From Chitinophaga pinensis (GTDB taxonomy: Bacteria; Bacteroidota; Bacteroidia; B-17B0; Aurantibacillaceae), in NCBI GenBank assembly GCA_945860225.1, contig CAMAPT010000004.1, forward strand, positions 62,001 through 126,000: a stretch of 64,000 nucleotides of DNA. Direction: 5' to 3'. Position 1 is the stretch's first letter; every line of letters begins with the position of its first letter. Both the position numbers and the translations under genes were made by a program. Positions 1 to 8,567 of this stretch are shown here, in pieces. Below the pieces are notes generated by a model. The model did no database searches and was not told the origin of the DNA. It saw only the letters and a program-made list of their open reading frames with translations.

Positions 1-52
1 AAATTGCCACAAAAGCAATAATGACAAAACTATTATAAGATTTTTTACTCAT
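1..52 (-). CDS. Partial gene, N-terminus only (unknown, downstream of MBOAT)
   Basis: A start codon at 52-50 opens a reading frame that runs off the window edge. Only 17 codons are visible. They give a short polar start (MSKKSYN) followed by a hydrophobic stretch (FVIIAFVAI) that looks like a membrane anchor or signal peptide. It begins 6 bases after the stop of the MBOAT acyltransferase gene, so the two are probably co-transcribed. In AlgI-type operons the partner is often a membrane-anchored AlgX/AlgJ- or SGNH-like protein. That identity is inferred from position only. Confidence 0.5.
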   Translation of the reverse strand, partial: MSKKSYNSFVIIAFVAI

Positions 53-58
53 TTTAAT

Positions 59-1486
59 TTAAAATCTGAAATAAATAAAAGGATTGAAATCTGAGGCGGC
101 AATATAACTTAATGAGATATAGAATAACAAAATGGATGCCATTATCATTAAACTATTTGAAATAATTGTATGATTTTCACCATAAACTTTCATTTGTAAG
201 TTTTTTGTAAACGGAATAAAAGCAAAGAATGAGAAAAATACCGCCAAGCTTAAAGAAAACAAATAATCATTACGTAAGGCGAATTTACCATCCTCAAAGT
301 GAAAGCTAAACATAGATTTAATAATATGATTGGCTTGAGTTAAATCCTCTAATCTAAAATAAACCCATCCAACAACTACAATTAAAAAAGTTAAGAGAGT
401 GGATATTATTTTTCCTGTTTTTTCGTAGAATTTTAATAAAAACAAGCGTTCTAATACTAAAAACAAGCCATGAAAGGCACCCCATATGATGAAATTCCAG
501 CTGGCACCGTGCCATAAACCTGATAATAAAAACACAATCATTAAGTTTCGATATAATTTGAAATTGGTATCTACCTTATTTCCTCCTAAAGGAATGTATA
601 AGTAGTTTTTCATCCAAGTTCCTAAAGTAATATGCCATCTTCTCCAAAATTCGGTAATACTTGATGATAAATAAGGATTGTTAAAATTTTCTGGTAGTCT
701 AATTCCCATTATTTTACATAAACCAATTGCCATGTCGCTGTAACCGCTAAAATCGAAATATATTTGGAACGTGTACGCAATTGCACCTGTCCAAGCCGCA
801 GCTGAATCGATATGTTGAATCTCCAATTTGAATACATCATCAGCTTGAGCCCCAATAGTATTAGCTATAATAACTTTTTTAGCAAGCCCAATACAAAACG
901 TATAAAAACCACTTAGTTTAATTTCAGCTGTATAATTCTTTTCACGATTAGTTATTTGATCGGCAATGTCATGGTAACGAACGATGGGGCCTGCAATTAG
1001 TTTTGGAAATAGTAATATGTAGGTTTGGTAATGCCAGAAATTTTTAAGGGGTTTATGTATGCCTCTGTAAACATCAACCACATAGGTTACGCTTTCGAAA
1101 GTATAAAAAGATATACCAATAGGTAAAATAATTTTTAGCCATGAAATTTCTTTAACACCAGCTAATGAAAACAAGGAATTGATGTTATCAATGAAAAAAT
1201 TACAATATTTAAAATAAAATAATAAGCCCAAATTCATTAATAATGAAACAACTAATAATTGTTTTTTAGTTGCTTCTTTTTTTGATTCCGCCATTTTATT
1301 GACTAAAAAGAAATCCAAAAAAGTAGTTCCTAAAATAACGAAAATGAATTTTGGGCCTCCCCAAGCATAAAAAACGATACTAAAAATAAGTATACAAGCG
1401 TTTTTTAATTTATTAGGAGTTAAATGATACGCTAATAAAAAAATCGGCAGGAAATAAACTAAAAATGTAATGCTACTAAAAACCAT
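59..1486 (-). CDS. MBOAT family O-acyltransferase (AlgI-like)
   Basis: Integral membrane O-acyltransferase of the AlgI/DltB type, which moves acyl (usually acetyl) groups across the inner membrane for transfer to an exported polysaccharide. The protein has 475 residues, the usual length, and many hydrophobic segments. The N-terminus (MVFSSITFL, then FYAWGGP near 40) is the typical AlgI start. The family histidines are visible: WRRWHITLG with His285 and the catalytic-type LSGLWHGASW with His326. It lies downstream of two exopolysaccharide genes on the same strand, which supports a role in decorating the same polymer. The substrate cannot be told from sequence. DltB (teichoic acid) is unlikely in a Gram-negative. 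Confidence 0.9.
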   Translation of the reverse strand: MVFSSITFLVYFLPIFLLAYHLTPNKLKNACILIFSIVFYAWGGPKFIFVILGTTFLDFFLVNKMAESKKEATKKQLLVVSLLMNLGLLFYFKYCNFFIDNINSLFSLAGVKEISWLKIILPIGISFYTFESVTYVVDVYRGIHKPLKNFWHYQTYILLFPKLIAGPIVRYHDIADQITNREKNYTAEIKLSGFYTFCIGLAKKVIIANTIGAQADDVFKLEIQHIDSAAAWTGAIAYTFQIYFDFSGYSDMAIGLCKIMGIRLPENFNNPYLSSSITEFWRRWHITLGTWMKNYLYIPLGGNKVDTNFKLYRNLMIVFLLSGLWHGASWNFIIWGAFHGLFLVLERLFLLKFYEKTGKIISTLLTFLIVVVGWVYFRLEDLTQANHIIKSMFSFHFEDGKFALRNDYLFSLSLAVFFSFFAFIPFTKNLQMKVYGENHTIISNSLMIMASILLFYISLSYIAASDFNPFIYFRF

Positions 1487-1544
1487 AAATGATTTAAGAT
1501 TTTAGATGTATAATTTAAGATTTGTATTTCTTAATTATACAATC

Positions 1545-2603
1545 TTAATTCTTGTTGATTGAATATTGTTTTTCGTAATAATTGGCATAGGTTCCTGAAG
1601 TAACATTACCAAGCCATTCTTCATTTTGTAAATACCAATCAACTGTTTTAGAAAGCCCTTCTTCAAACTGAAGGGATGGTTTCCATCCTAATTCATTTTG
1701 TAATTTACTTGAATCTATTGCATAACGTAAATCATGACCAGCTCTATCGGTAACAAAAGTTATGAGTTTTTGATTTGTACCTTTCTCGCGACCTAATTTT
1801 TCATCCATCATGTCACACAATAAACGGATGACATCTATATTCGTCCATTCATTATGACCTCCAATATTATAAGTGCTTCCTAAATCAGCATGATGAAAAA
1901 TAACATCAATGGCACGTGCATGATCTTCTACAAACAACCAATCTCGCACATTTTCTCCTTTACCGTAAATAGGTAATGGTTTATTGTTTTTTATGTTATT
2001 GATACAAAGTGGGATCAATTTTTCAGGAAAATGGTAAGGTCCATAATTATTAGAGCAGTTTGAAATAACACAAGGTAGTTTATAGGTGTCGTGATAAGCT
2101 CTCACAAAATGATCGGAACTAGCTTTAGAGGCAGAGTAGGGGCTATGAGGATCGTAAGCTGTTGTTTCAGTAAATAAACCTGTATCGCCTAAAGAACCAT
2201 ACACTTCATCGGTAGATACATGATAAAATTTTCTAAAATTCTGATTGTCAGACTTATGTAACTCTTTAGCAGCGTTCAATAAATTTACAGTACCTATTAC
2301 ATTAGTATACACAAATTCTAATGGATTAGTAATACTTCTATCAACATGACTTTCTGCTGCCAAATGAATAACGGCATTAAATTGATGCTGTTTAAATAAC
2401 TGATTAATGAAATCGGCATCTACGATATCGCCTTTTACGAACGAGTAATTGGGTTTATTCTCAATATCTTTTAGATTTGCCAAGTTACCCGCGTAGGTCA
2501 ACTTATCTAAATTAACAATAGAATAATTTGGATATTTATTCACAAATAATCTCACCAAATGTGAACCTATAAATCCTGCACCTCCTGTAATTAATATCTT
2601 CAT
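1545..2603 (-). CDS. rfbB: dTDP-glucose 4,6-dehydratase
   Basis: Converts dTDP-glucose to dTDP-4-keto-6-deoxyglucose, the branch point for rhamnose and other deoxysugars, in the cytoplasm. It is an extended SDR protein of 352 residues. The NAD-binding GGAGFIG is at 7-13, the catalytic TDE at 131-133, and YSASK (Tyr156, Lys160) follows. The frame is open further upstream to 2678, but that would add 25 residues before the canonical MKILITGGAGFIG start and overlap the next gene, so the ATG at 2603 is chosen. A TAnnTTTG element lies about 25 bases upstream. rfbA, rfbC and rfbD are not in the window and probably lie elsewhere. Confidence 0.95.
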   Translation of the reverse strand: MKILITGGAGFIGSHLVRLFVNKYPNYSIVNLDKLTYAGNLANLKDIENKPNYSFVKGDIVDADFINQLFKQHQFNAVIHLAAESHVDRSITNPLEFVYTNVIGTVNLLNAAKELHKSDNQNFRKFYHVSTDEVYGSLGDTGLFTETTAYDPHSPYSASKASSDHFVRAYHDTYKLPCVISNCSNNYGPYHFPEKLIPLCINNIKNNKPLPIYGKGENVRDWLFVEDHARAIDVIFHHADLGSTYNIGGHNEWTNIDVIRLLCDMMDEKLGREKGTNQKLITFVTDRAGHDLRYAIDSSKLQNELGWKPSLQFEEGLSKTVDWYLQNEEWLGNVTSGTYANYYEKQYSINKN

Positions 2604-2626
2604 TTTAAAATTTTTGCAATATTCAA

Positions 2627-2634
2627 CAAATATA
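2627..2634 (-). promoter_or_regulatory. Candidate -7 promoter element for rfbB
   Basis: Read on the minus strand the bases are TATATTTG, an exact match to the Bacteroidota -7 consensus TAnnTTTG, 23 bases before the chosen rfbB start at 2603. It lies in the short gap between rfbB and the upstream glycosyltransferase gene. This suggests rfbB can be transcribed on its own. No convincing -33 TTTG at normal spacing was seen, and such matches occur by chance in AT-rich DNA. Confidence 0.35.
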
Positions 2635-2652
2635 ATGTAATAGTCAAGAGGT

Positions 2653-4074
2653 TTATTTTCCTCTACCTTGAATAACAATAAGTATTGTGTGTATTAAGAT
2701 TTTGAAATCGAACAATAAATTCATGTTTTCAATATATAATAAATCATATTTTACACGCGCAACCATTTGTTCTATATTTTCTGCATAGCCATATTTTACT
2801 TGTCCATAACCGGTTATACCAGGTCTTACTCGATGTAAATGCACAAAATGGGGGGCATGAACTACAATTTGATCAATAAAAAATTGCCGTTCAGGTCTGG
2901 GACCAACCAAACTCATATCTCCAATAATCACATTATAAAATTGAGGGATTTCATCCAACCGCACTTTTCTCAAAAAATTACCAATTTTGGTAATTCTTGG
3001 ATCGTTTGTTTTTGATAAGCGAGGTCCAAATTTTTCAGCGTCAATATACATTGTTCTGAATTTAATGATGTGGAATTGTTTTCCATTTTTTCCTATCCGA
3101 ATTTGTTTAAAGAAAATGGGGCCCTTGGAACCTATTTTAACTAATATCATTAAAATAACATATAACCAACTAAATGTGATTAAAACAAAAATAGAGATAC
3201 TCACATCTAAAAAACGTTTGACTGCTTGTTGCCAATTCGGCATAACATCTCTGTTGATAACAATTAGTGTAGTATCTGAAATGGAATTAATTTTTACTTG
3301 ACCAGATAAAATATCATACACATCGGGTATGATTTTAATGATAGTTTCGAAATCATTGAGTTCGTTAAGTATTTTTTCGAGATAACCGTGTTCCCAAGAT
3401 TCAATAGCAATAATAATTTCTTCTACTTGGTTTGTCTCAACAATTTCCTTTAAATCTTTGTATTCTCCTAAATGAGGTATTTTTTTCTTTAACTCATCAG
3501 AAAAACCATTTTTTTCATCTAAGTGCACGAAACCAACAAATTTATTTCCTGTTGCGTTTTTACTGGAAATTATTTCTTCATATATTTTTAGTGCTTTTTG
3601 GTTACTTCCAATAATAATGGTGTTAAATCCTATTTTGCCTTTATGAATATCATAATTAGTAATGGTTGATAGAATAAATCTTAGAATAGCCGTTAATAAA
3701 AGATGAAGTATAAATAGTACGCCATAAACTTTATAATAAGATTTATAGTTTGGCACAAAATCATCTAGTAAAATAAAAAAGAAAATAAATGTGACACCGA
3801 TGATAGAGGTAGCAAATGTTTGAATGAATTCATTTATGCGAGATTTTCGATAAATGTTTTTATAAAAACCTGTGAGATAATAAACAAGAACCCATCCGAG
3901 TGGCAGTGTAACAATACCCAATATATATTGTTTGTCAAAAATGTGTTCCGGCAAAATGCCAAATTTATCGGGTTCAATGTAAAATTTACGATATAAATAA
4001 AATAAACTCCACGCAATACTAGCAGACAAATAATCTGCTAAAATATATTTAATGGTTTGTAGCGTTTTGTTCAT
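2653..4074 (-). CDS. Polyprenyl glycosylphosphotransferase (exopolysaccharide initiating sugar transferase)
   Basis: Transfers a sugar-1-phosphate to undecaprenyl phosphate and so starts assembly of an exopolysaccharide repeat unit at the inner membrane (WcaJ/PglC superfamily). The 473-residue protein has several N-terminal membrane segments, a central nucleotide-fold-like region (NTIIIGSNQKA near 155) and a C-terminal catalytic domain from about residue 285. That domain begins KRFLDVSIS and a membrane helix, then KFRTM and the conserved VGPRPE. The stop of the upstream lipoprotein gene abuts this start, so they form one transcription unit. The sugar (glucose, galactose or a deoxysugar) cannot be predicted. 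Confidence 0.92.
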   Translation of the reverse strand: MNKTLQTIKYILADYLSASIAWSLFYLYRKFYIEPDKFGILPEHIFDKQYILGIVTLPLGWVLVYYLTGFYKNIYRKSRINEFIQTFATSIIGVTFIFFFILLDDFVPNYKSYYKVYGVLFILHLLLTAILRFILSTITNYDIHKGKIGFNTIIIGSNQKALKIYEEIISSKNATGNKFVGFVHLDEKNGFSDELKKKIPHLGEYKDLKEIVETNQVEEIIIAIESWEHGYLEKILNELNDFETIIKIIPDVYDILSGQVKINSISDTTLIVINRDVMPNWQQAVKRFLDVSISIFVLITFSWLYVILMILVKIGSKGPIFFKQIRIGKNGKQFHIIKFRTMYIDAEKFGPRLSKTNDPRITKIGNFLRKVRLDEIPQFYNVIIGDMSLVGPRPERQFFIDQIVVHAPHFVHLHRVRPGITGYGQVKYGYAENIEQMVARVKYDLLYIENMNLLFDFKILIHTILIVIQGRGK

Positions 4075-4917
4075 TTATTGAATAATTAGTTTAACGTTAT
4101 CAATGTATATTTCAGGTTTTTCTACTTCTTTGTTTGCCTTAATATAGATCTGATATCCAGAATAGGTTGGTTGCGCACTAACAACGCTAGTCAATTGTAT
4201 GTATATTTTATTCCAATCGTTTGTTGGGTTAAGTGTTATGGCTGGTCTTTCATCAGCACCACCTCCAATTACACCTATTTGTATAGATTGATTACACTTA
4301 TAATTTAATTCAAGGTAAATTGGAACTCCTCCAGAGGGCAAATAATAAGGAACTGTTTGCAGCATTTTGGAGGTAGGTTTGGCATCATTCATCGACATAA
4401 AAATAGAGCCACCGCTTCCTCCGAAGGTTTTTTTTGGATCTGTAATCATAACATAAGCCGAATCTCCAGCCGACATAAACTGACTTCCGGGTGAATCAAA
4501 ATTTTGTACATAAGCAAAAATAGCACTAGTCGTGTATTCAAATTCAGGTGAAATGGTATAGGTTTTGCTGGATTCTAAATTTTGTGTGAACTTTATACTG
4601 TTATAAAACACGTATGGTACTCTTGTTGCCGAAATGCCATTGTTTTTAATACCTGCAAAAAGTGTTATTTCTGCCTGATTATTTTTAACTATAGGCATTA
4701 CAGAGCCTACAGGAAAAACACCTTTAAATTCACCATCAACGTAATACCAAATATCTGTTATTTTATGATGGTTGCTGCCTTGAGAACTGGTTGTTTTTAG
4801 TGTAGGATTTTTTACAACTAAAAAGGAAGCTAGCGGAGCCTTGAGATTATCTTTTTTGCAAGAAAAGAAAATAGATAAACTGAATACAAAAAATAAATAC
4901 AGAAATTTTCCCCGCAT
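4075..4917 (-). CDS. Hypothetical lipoprotein
   Basis: No family recognised. The 280-residue protein has a lipoprotein signal peptide ending IFFSC (Cys20) followed by KKDN; charged residues after the Cys are common in Bacteroidota lipoproteins. The mature part is rich in Ser, Thr, Tyr and Gly, with a C-terminal half that reads like a carbohydrate-binding or jelly-roll beta domain (NDWNKIYIQLTS, then YIDNVKLIIQ at the very end). It is the first gene of the minus-strand run, directly joined to the glycosylphosphotransferase. That hints at a surface role linked to the polysaccharide, but this is inference. Confidence 0.8.
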   Translation of the reverse strand: MRGKFLYLFFVFSLSIFFSCKKDNLKAPLASFLVVKNPTLKTTSSQGSNHHKITDIWYYVDGEFKGVFPVGSVMPIVKNNQAEITLFAGIKNNGISATRVPYVFYNSIKFTQNLESSKTYTISPEFEYTTSAIFAYVQNFDSPGSQFMSAGDSAYVMITDPKKTFGGSGGSIFMSMNDAKPTSKMLQTVPYYLPSGGVPIYLELNYKCNQSIQIGVIGGGADERPAITLNPTNDWNKIYIQLTSVVSAQPTYSGYQIYIKANKEVEKPEIYIDNVKLIIQ

Positions 4918-5017
4918 AATTGGTTTAAAGAACGCAAATTTATAGGACTTATTGTAATTTTTTAATAAAAAAGGTTGTTGATATACTGGTCAATGTACAA
5001 ATTTCGCCGATGAGAAT

Positions 5018-5063
5018 GAAAAACCAAAGAGCGAATGCTAAGATAGGCATGAAAATGGGTTAA
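5018..5063. repeat. Imperfect intergenic repeat, copy A
   Basis: This segment of the divergent intergenic region (4918-5158) matches 6798-6845 with only scattered substitutions and 2 bases of length difference. Shared blocks are AAAACCAAA, GAATGC and TGAAAATGG followed by TTAA. The two copies are in the same orientation and lie just outside the two secreted-protein genes. Neither copy is inside a gene. The function is unknown. Confidence 0.6.
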
Positions 5064-5125
5064 GTAATAAAATCAGACTTACTAATTATTGGTGTTTTTT
5101 TTTATAAAGGTTTTTAAAATGTTCA

Positions 5126-5133
5126 TATTTTAG
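5126..5133 (+). promoter_or_regulatory. Candidate -7 promoter element for the secreted-protein cassette
   Basis: TATTTTAG, one base from the TAnnTTTG consensus, lies 25 bases before the ATG at 5159, a normal leader length. The region is strongly AT-rich, so chance matches are expected. Confidence 0.3.
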
Positions 5134-5158
5134 CTTAAAATTAAAATTATAAACAAAA

Positions 5159-5662
5159 ATGAAAAAAACTATTTTATCAATTGCTGCTGTTGTGGCAACA
5201 TTTTCCGTTCATGCTCAAACATGGTCAGGTAGTACAAGTTCAATTAATTCAACATACCGTACTGGAAATGTTGGGATAAATACAACTAATCCAACAGCGC
5301 CATTAACCGTTAATGGTAACGTTTTAATTGGAAACCCATCTGCTGTTACTATGCCTACAGGATACAAATTATATGTAGAAACAGGAATTTTGACTGAAAA
5401 AGTTAAAGTTGCTGTAAAAGGCACTTCAAATTGGGCAGATTTTGTTTTTGACAAAAACTATAATTTACCTAAATTATCAGAGGTTGAACAATTCATTAAT
5501 ACTAATAAACACCTTCCTGGTATACCAAGTGCAAGTGAAATGGTTAATAAAGGTAATGATTTAGGTGAAATGGACGCTAGATTGTTACAAAAGATAGAGG
5601 AGTTAACTCTGTATATCATCAAGTTAGAGAAAGATTTTAACGAATTAAAAAATAAAAAATAA
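5159..5662 (+). CDS. Secreted tail-fibre-like protein with C-terminal coiled coil
   Basis: The 167-residue protein has a clear signal peptide (MKKTILSIAAVVATFSVHAQ). It then carries an N-terminal GNVGINTTNP-type motif like those of Bacteroidota proteins annotated as tail fibre or chaperone-of-endosialidase proteins. The C-terminal part (WADFVFDKNYNLPKL, then HLPGIPSASEM, then LGEMDARLLQKIEELTLYI) is a conserved Bacteroidota module that ends in a heptad-like coiled coil. The function of this module is not established. It is the first gene of a pair with the T9SS protein that follows after 2 bases. No phage genes are nearby, so a true tail fibre is unlikely. Confidence 0.8.
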   Translation: MKKTILSIAAVVATFSVHAQTWSGSTSSINSTYRTGNVGINTTNPTAPLTVNGNVLIGNPSAVTMPTGYKLYVETGILTEKVKVAVKGTSNWADFVFDKNYNLPKLSEVEQFINTNKHLPGIPSASEMVNKGNDLGEMDARLLQKIEELTLYIIKLEKDFNELKNKK

Positions 5663-5664
5663 TC

Positions 5665-6687
5665 ATGAAAAGAATTTTTTTATCATTTATTAATCTTTTT
5701 ATATTTTCTAATTTACTATTTTCTCAAGCTAAAATTAATAATAATAATAATGTAATAGTTTATGAACAAGTAGGAGGAAATGGTTTTACTGGCTATTCAG
5801 GGAATAGGTCTAAAACATATACAATGTCTAATTTTATTAAGAATGATAAATACAAAATAGATGTTGTAAAAGAAGGCCCTGATTTAGCTAAAAATTTAAC
5901 CATTGCAGCTGGTAATGTAGTAGTAGGAACTGGCTATGAATTTTCTCACAATGGTAATAATAACTTTAATATATCTTATTGGTTACCATTAAGTACTGCT
6001 AAATCTCAAACGCAGTTAATTAAATGCCAAATTTTTAAAAGAAGATTATTAATTTTTTGGGATTGGCAAACTACTTTCTTCTATTATATATCCACGACGT
6101 GTATGGAAAGTGATAATATACCAACTAATTATACCTCCTCTAATCCATATTTCCCTAATCCTTTGCCATCTGGAAAATATGAAGTAGTTAATACTTTAAC
6201 AGTTTCTTGTCCTGTAAATCCTAGCACTGGAAAATCAGTTTTTGATGCTGGAAAATCAGTTTTATTAACTCCCGGTTTTAGAACGGTTGTAACTGGATCA
6301 GGTTCTGTTTTAATTATTCCTGAAGGTTGTGGAGGAGCAAATCGAATAATGATGGAGCAACCTATAGATATTCCTGTTGACAATAATTCTAATGAAACAG
6401 AAACAATAACAACAGATAATACAAAGCTAAAAAATGATAATGTGAATGCTTCGATTTATCCAAACCCAATTCAAGATAAAATAAATATCTCCTTACCATA
6501 TGCAGAGATTGATGAAAAAATTAAAATCGAGATTTTTGATTTAAATGGTAGAGTTATTTTTTCTGAATACAAAACTGCAAATAAAAATAATATTCAATGT
6601 GATATTAATTTTATTGATTCAGGAATGTATTTTATAAATGTAACAGGGAAAAATGTAAACTATAATCAAAAAATTATTAAAGAATAA
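5665..6687 (+). CDS. Secreted protein with T9SS type A sorting domain
   Basis: A 340-residue exported protein. A signal peptide ends near LLFSQA. The last roughly 80 residues form a type IX secretion sorting domain: ASIYPNPIQDKINI, then IFDLNGRVIF, then SGMYFINVTG and a basic end. Such proteins cross the outer membrane through T9SS and are usually anchored to the cell surface or released. The passenger region contains a run of five Asn near residue 28 and no domain I recognise. A segment reading GKSVLLTPGFRTVVTGSG resembles the short beta repeat often found just before T9SS domains. It is co-transcribed with the preceding gene. Confidence 0.85.
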   Translation: MKRIFLSFINLFIFSNLLFSQAKINNNNNVIVYEQVGGNGFTGYSGNRSKTYTMSNFIKNDKYKIDVVKEGPDLAKNLTIAAGNVVVGTGYEFSHNGNNNFNISYWLPLSTAKSQTQLIKCQIFKRRLLIFWDWQTTFFYYISTTCMESDNIPTNYTSSNPYFPNPLPSGKYEVVNTLTVSCPVNPSTGKSVFDAGKSVLLTPGFRTVVTGSGSVLIIPEGCGGANRIMMEQPIDIPVDNNSNETETITTDNTKLKNDNVNASIYPNPIQDKINISLPYAEIDEKIKIEIFDLNGRVIFSEYKTANKNNIQCDINFIDSGMYFINVTGKNVNYNQKIIKE

Positions 6688-6703
6688 ACTAATTTTTGGT
6701 ATT

Positions 6704-6744
6704 AAAAAAGGACGTTATTAAAATTATATAACGTCCTTTTTTAT
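6704..6744 (+). terminator. Rho-independent terminator after the T9SS gene
   Basis: A perfect 14-bp stem (6705-6718 with 6728-6741) and a 9-base loop are followed by T-rich sequence. It lies 17 bases after the T9SS gene stop and closes the two-gene cassette. The A-rich 5' side means it could also act on the other strand. Confidence 0.85.
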
Positions 6745-6797
6745 TTTCCAATCGTAATTAATTATAATTATTTCACGAAATGAACCACTAATATTTT

Positions 6798-6845
6798 GGA
6801 AAACCAAATAGTGAATGCAAAAGTATAGTTGTGAAAATGGTTTAA
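6798..6845. repeat. Imperfect intergenic repeat, copy B
   Basis: Second copy of the element at 5018-5063, in the same orientation, between the convergent T9SS and peptide-transporter genes. It is located between the two terminators of those genes. It shares AAAACCAAA, GAATGC and TGAAAATGG with copy A. Confidence 0.6.
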
Positions 6846-6848
6846 ATT

Positions 6849-6886
6849 AAAAAATCCTCGAAACCAACCGGTTTCGAGGATTTTTT
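6849..6886 (-). terminator. Rho-independent terminator after the peptide transporter (bidirectional)
   Basis: A perfect 17-bp stem (6849-6865 with 6870-6886) with a 4-base AACC loop is flanked by A and T runs on both sides. It lies 8 bases beyond the transporter stop on the minus strand. Confidence 0.9.
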
Positions 6887-6894
6887 GTTTCAAT

Positions 6895-8532
6895 TCATGA
6901 ATTAAATACTTTGTTTAACCGTTTCAATAGCAGAAACATAATGCCAGTAGCAATAAGCAAAAGCAAACAGTTAACGTAAAAAAAGTTGGCTTTGTTATCA
7001 AATTTATCCCAGTTTTTAGCTAATACGCCACTCAACTTGTTGCCAATAGCGGTTGCTAAACTCCATCCACCCATCATTAAAGCAGTAAGGCGAGTAGGGG
7101 ATAATTTAGACACCATAGATAACCCCATTGGACTTAAAAATAATTCGCCAATGGTAATTACGCCATAGCATCCCACCAACCATAGAGCACTAGCTTTGTT
7201 AATCCCGTTATCCGAATAATTAACCGCACATACCATAACAAGAGTAGATAAGGCACTGATTAATAAACCAAAGGCAATTTTAGTAGCAGTAGTTGGTTCT
7301 TTTTTTCTTTTTCTTAAAAGACTAAAAAATGAAACGACTAATGGCGTTAAGCAAATCACAAAGAAAGGATTGATAGATTGAAATAACTCCGTAGGAATTA
7401 AATTTAAAGACTGTCCATCTGTAGGGTATTTTTCTTTTGGTAAATTTTTAAAATAAGAAGGGTAATCAACATGCTTAACTGGAATTCCGTTTGCATCTTT
7501 TATTTTTCTAAAATGCGCATCTAATTGATAAACAGAGTCTTTACTTGCTACAACTGAATTATCACATTGGTACAAAAATTTGGCAGGTGTAACCAATGCA
7601 GATGGCATCTCTCTGTCTGTATATGAATTAGCATAAGTGGTTAAGGCTGTTCCGTTTAATTTAAATACGGCCCAAAAAATGATTACAATCCCAAAAATGG
7701 TAAACATAGTACCCATTGGTTTTTTTTCCTCTTCGGTACAACTTTTATATATAGTGTAGTAAAAATAAACCACAGGTAGGCAGGCGCATAAAAAAGCATC
7801 TGTACTATCACTGCCAAAAATAGTATCGGGTATCATCCAGCCCAATAGGCCAAAACCTACTGCAACACCAAGTACGGCTAAAAAGCGCATAATTACAGCT
7901 TTATCTTCAGGTTTTGGTTCTTTTCTAACATCTACATGCTTATAGTGTTTCATACCAATCCAAAAGGTAATAACTCCTAAAAACATTCCTAACCCCGCTG
8001 CAATAAAAGCCCAATTCCAACCATATTTAATTCTCATAAAGGCCGCTATAAAATTGCAAAAGAAAGCGCCAATATTGATACTCATATAAAAAATGTTATA
8101 GCCAGTATCTTTGTTAGGCTTGTATTGAGGGTCGTTATACAAATTACCCAATAATGTAGATATATTGGGTTTAAAGAAACCATTTCCAACAATCATAATT
8201 CCGAGAGAAGTAAAAAAGGCCCATTCCTCTCTAATTGATAATAAACAATAACCAATACCCATCAATATACCGCCCATAGTTACAGAAAATCTATAACCTA
8301 ATTTCATATCGGCTAATAAACCTCCTATAAAAGGGGTTAAATATACACAGGCTATAAATGTCCCGAATATATCTGAGGCGTTGGCATTTTCCCATCCAAA
8401 ACCACCATCTTTCATATCGGTGGTCATGTACAAAAAGAAAATACCAATCATAAGATAGTATCCAAAACGTTCCCAAAATTCGGTGAATGCTAAAAATAAA
8501 AGACCCTTTGGGTGCTTTGATGATGTTGACAT
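6895..8532 (-). CDS. Proton-dependent oligopeptide transporter (POT/PTR family)
   Basis: Inner-membrane MFS transporter that imports di- and tripeptides with protons. The 545-residue protein has the family signature ExxERF in TM1 (EFWERFGYY near 20) and the motif around GGLLADMKLGYR after TM2. NPFFVI and the block GELFLSPMGLSMVSKLSP are typical of the later helices. A hydrophilic insert of about 90 residues, from near 300 to 390, sits between helices, as in many Bacteroidota members. It is followed on the same strand by the SerA-like gene upstream, 35 bases away. The exact substrate is not readable from sequence. Confidence 0.93.
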   Translation of the reverse strand: MSTSSKHPKGLLFLAFTEFWERFGYYLMIGIFFLYMTTDMKDGGFGWENANASDIFGTFIACVYLTPFIGGLLADMKLGYRFSVTMGGILMGIGYCLLSIREEWAFFTSLGIMIVGNGFFKPNISTLLGNLYNDPQYKPNKDTGYNIFYMSINIGAFFCNFIAAFMRIKYGWNWAFIAAGLGMFLGVITFWIGMKHYKHVDVRKEPKPEDKAVIMRFLAVLGVAVGFGLLGWMIPDTIFGSDSTDAFLCACLPVVYFYYTIYKSCTEEEKKPMGTMFTIFGIVIIFWAVFKLNGTALTTYANSYTDREMPSALVTPAKFLYQCDNSVVASKDSVYQLDAHFRKIKDANGIPVKHVDYPSYFKNLPKEKYPTDGQSLNLIPTELFQSINPFFVICLTPLVVSFFSLLRKRKKEPTTATKIAFGLLISALSTLVMVCAVNYSDNGINKASALWLVGCYGVITIGELFLSPMGLSMVSKLSPTRLTALMMGGWSLATAIGNKLSGVLAKNWDKFDNKANFFYVNCLLLLIATGIMFLLLKRLNKVFNS

Positions 8533-8567
8533 ATAATAAATTAATTTATAGAATGATAAATGATTGC

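Noticed and set aside
2604-2678. Upstream extension of rfbB
   Set aside because: It adds 25 residues before the canonical MKILITGGAGFIG start, overlaps the neighbouring gene and covers a promoter-like box.
5735-5755. Short AAT trinucleotide run
   Set aside because: It lies inside the T9SS gene and encodes a stretch of Asn; too short to count as a repeat array.
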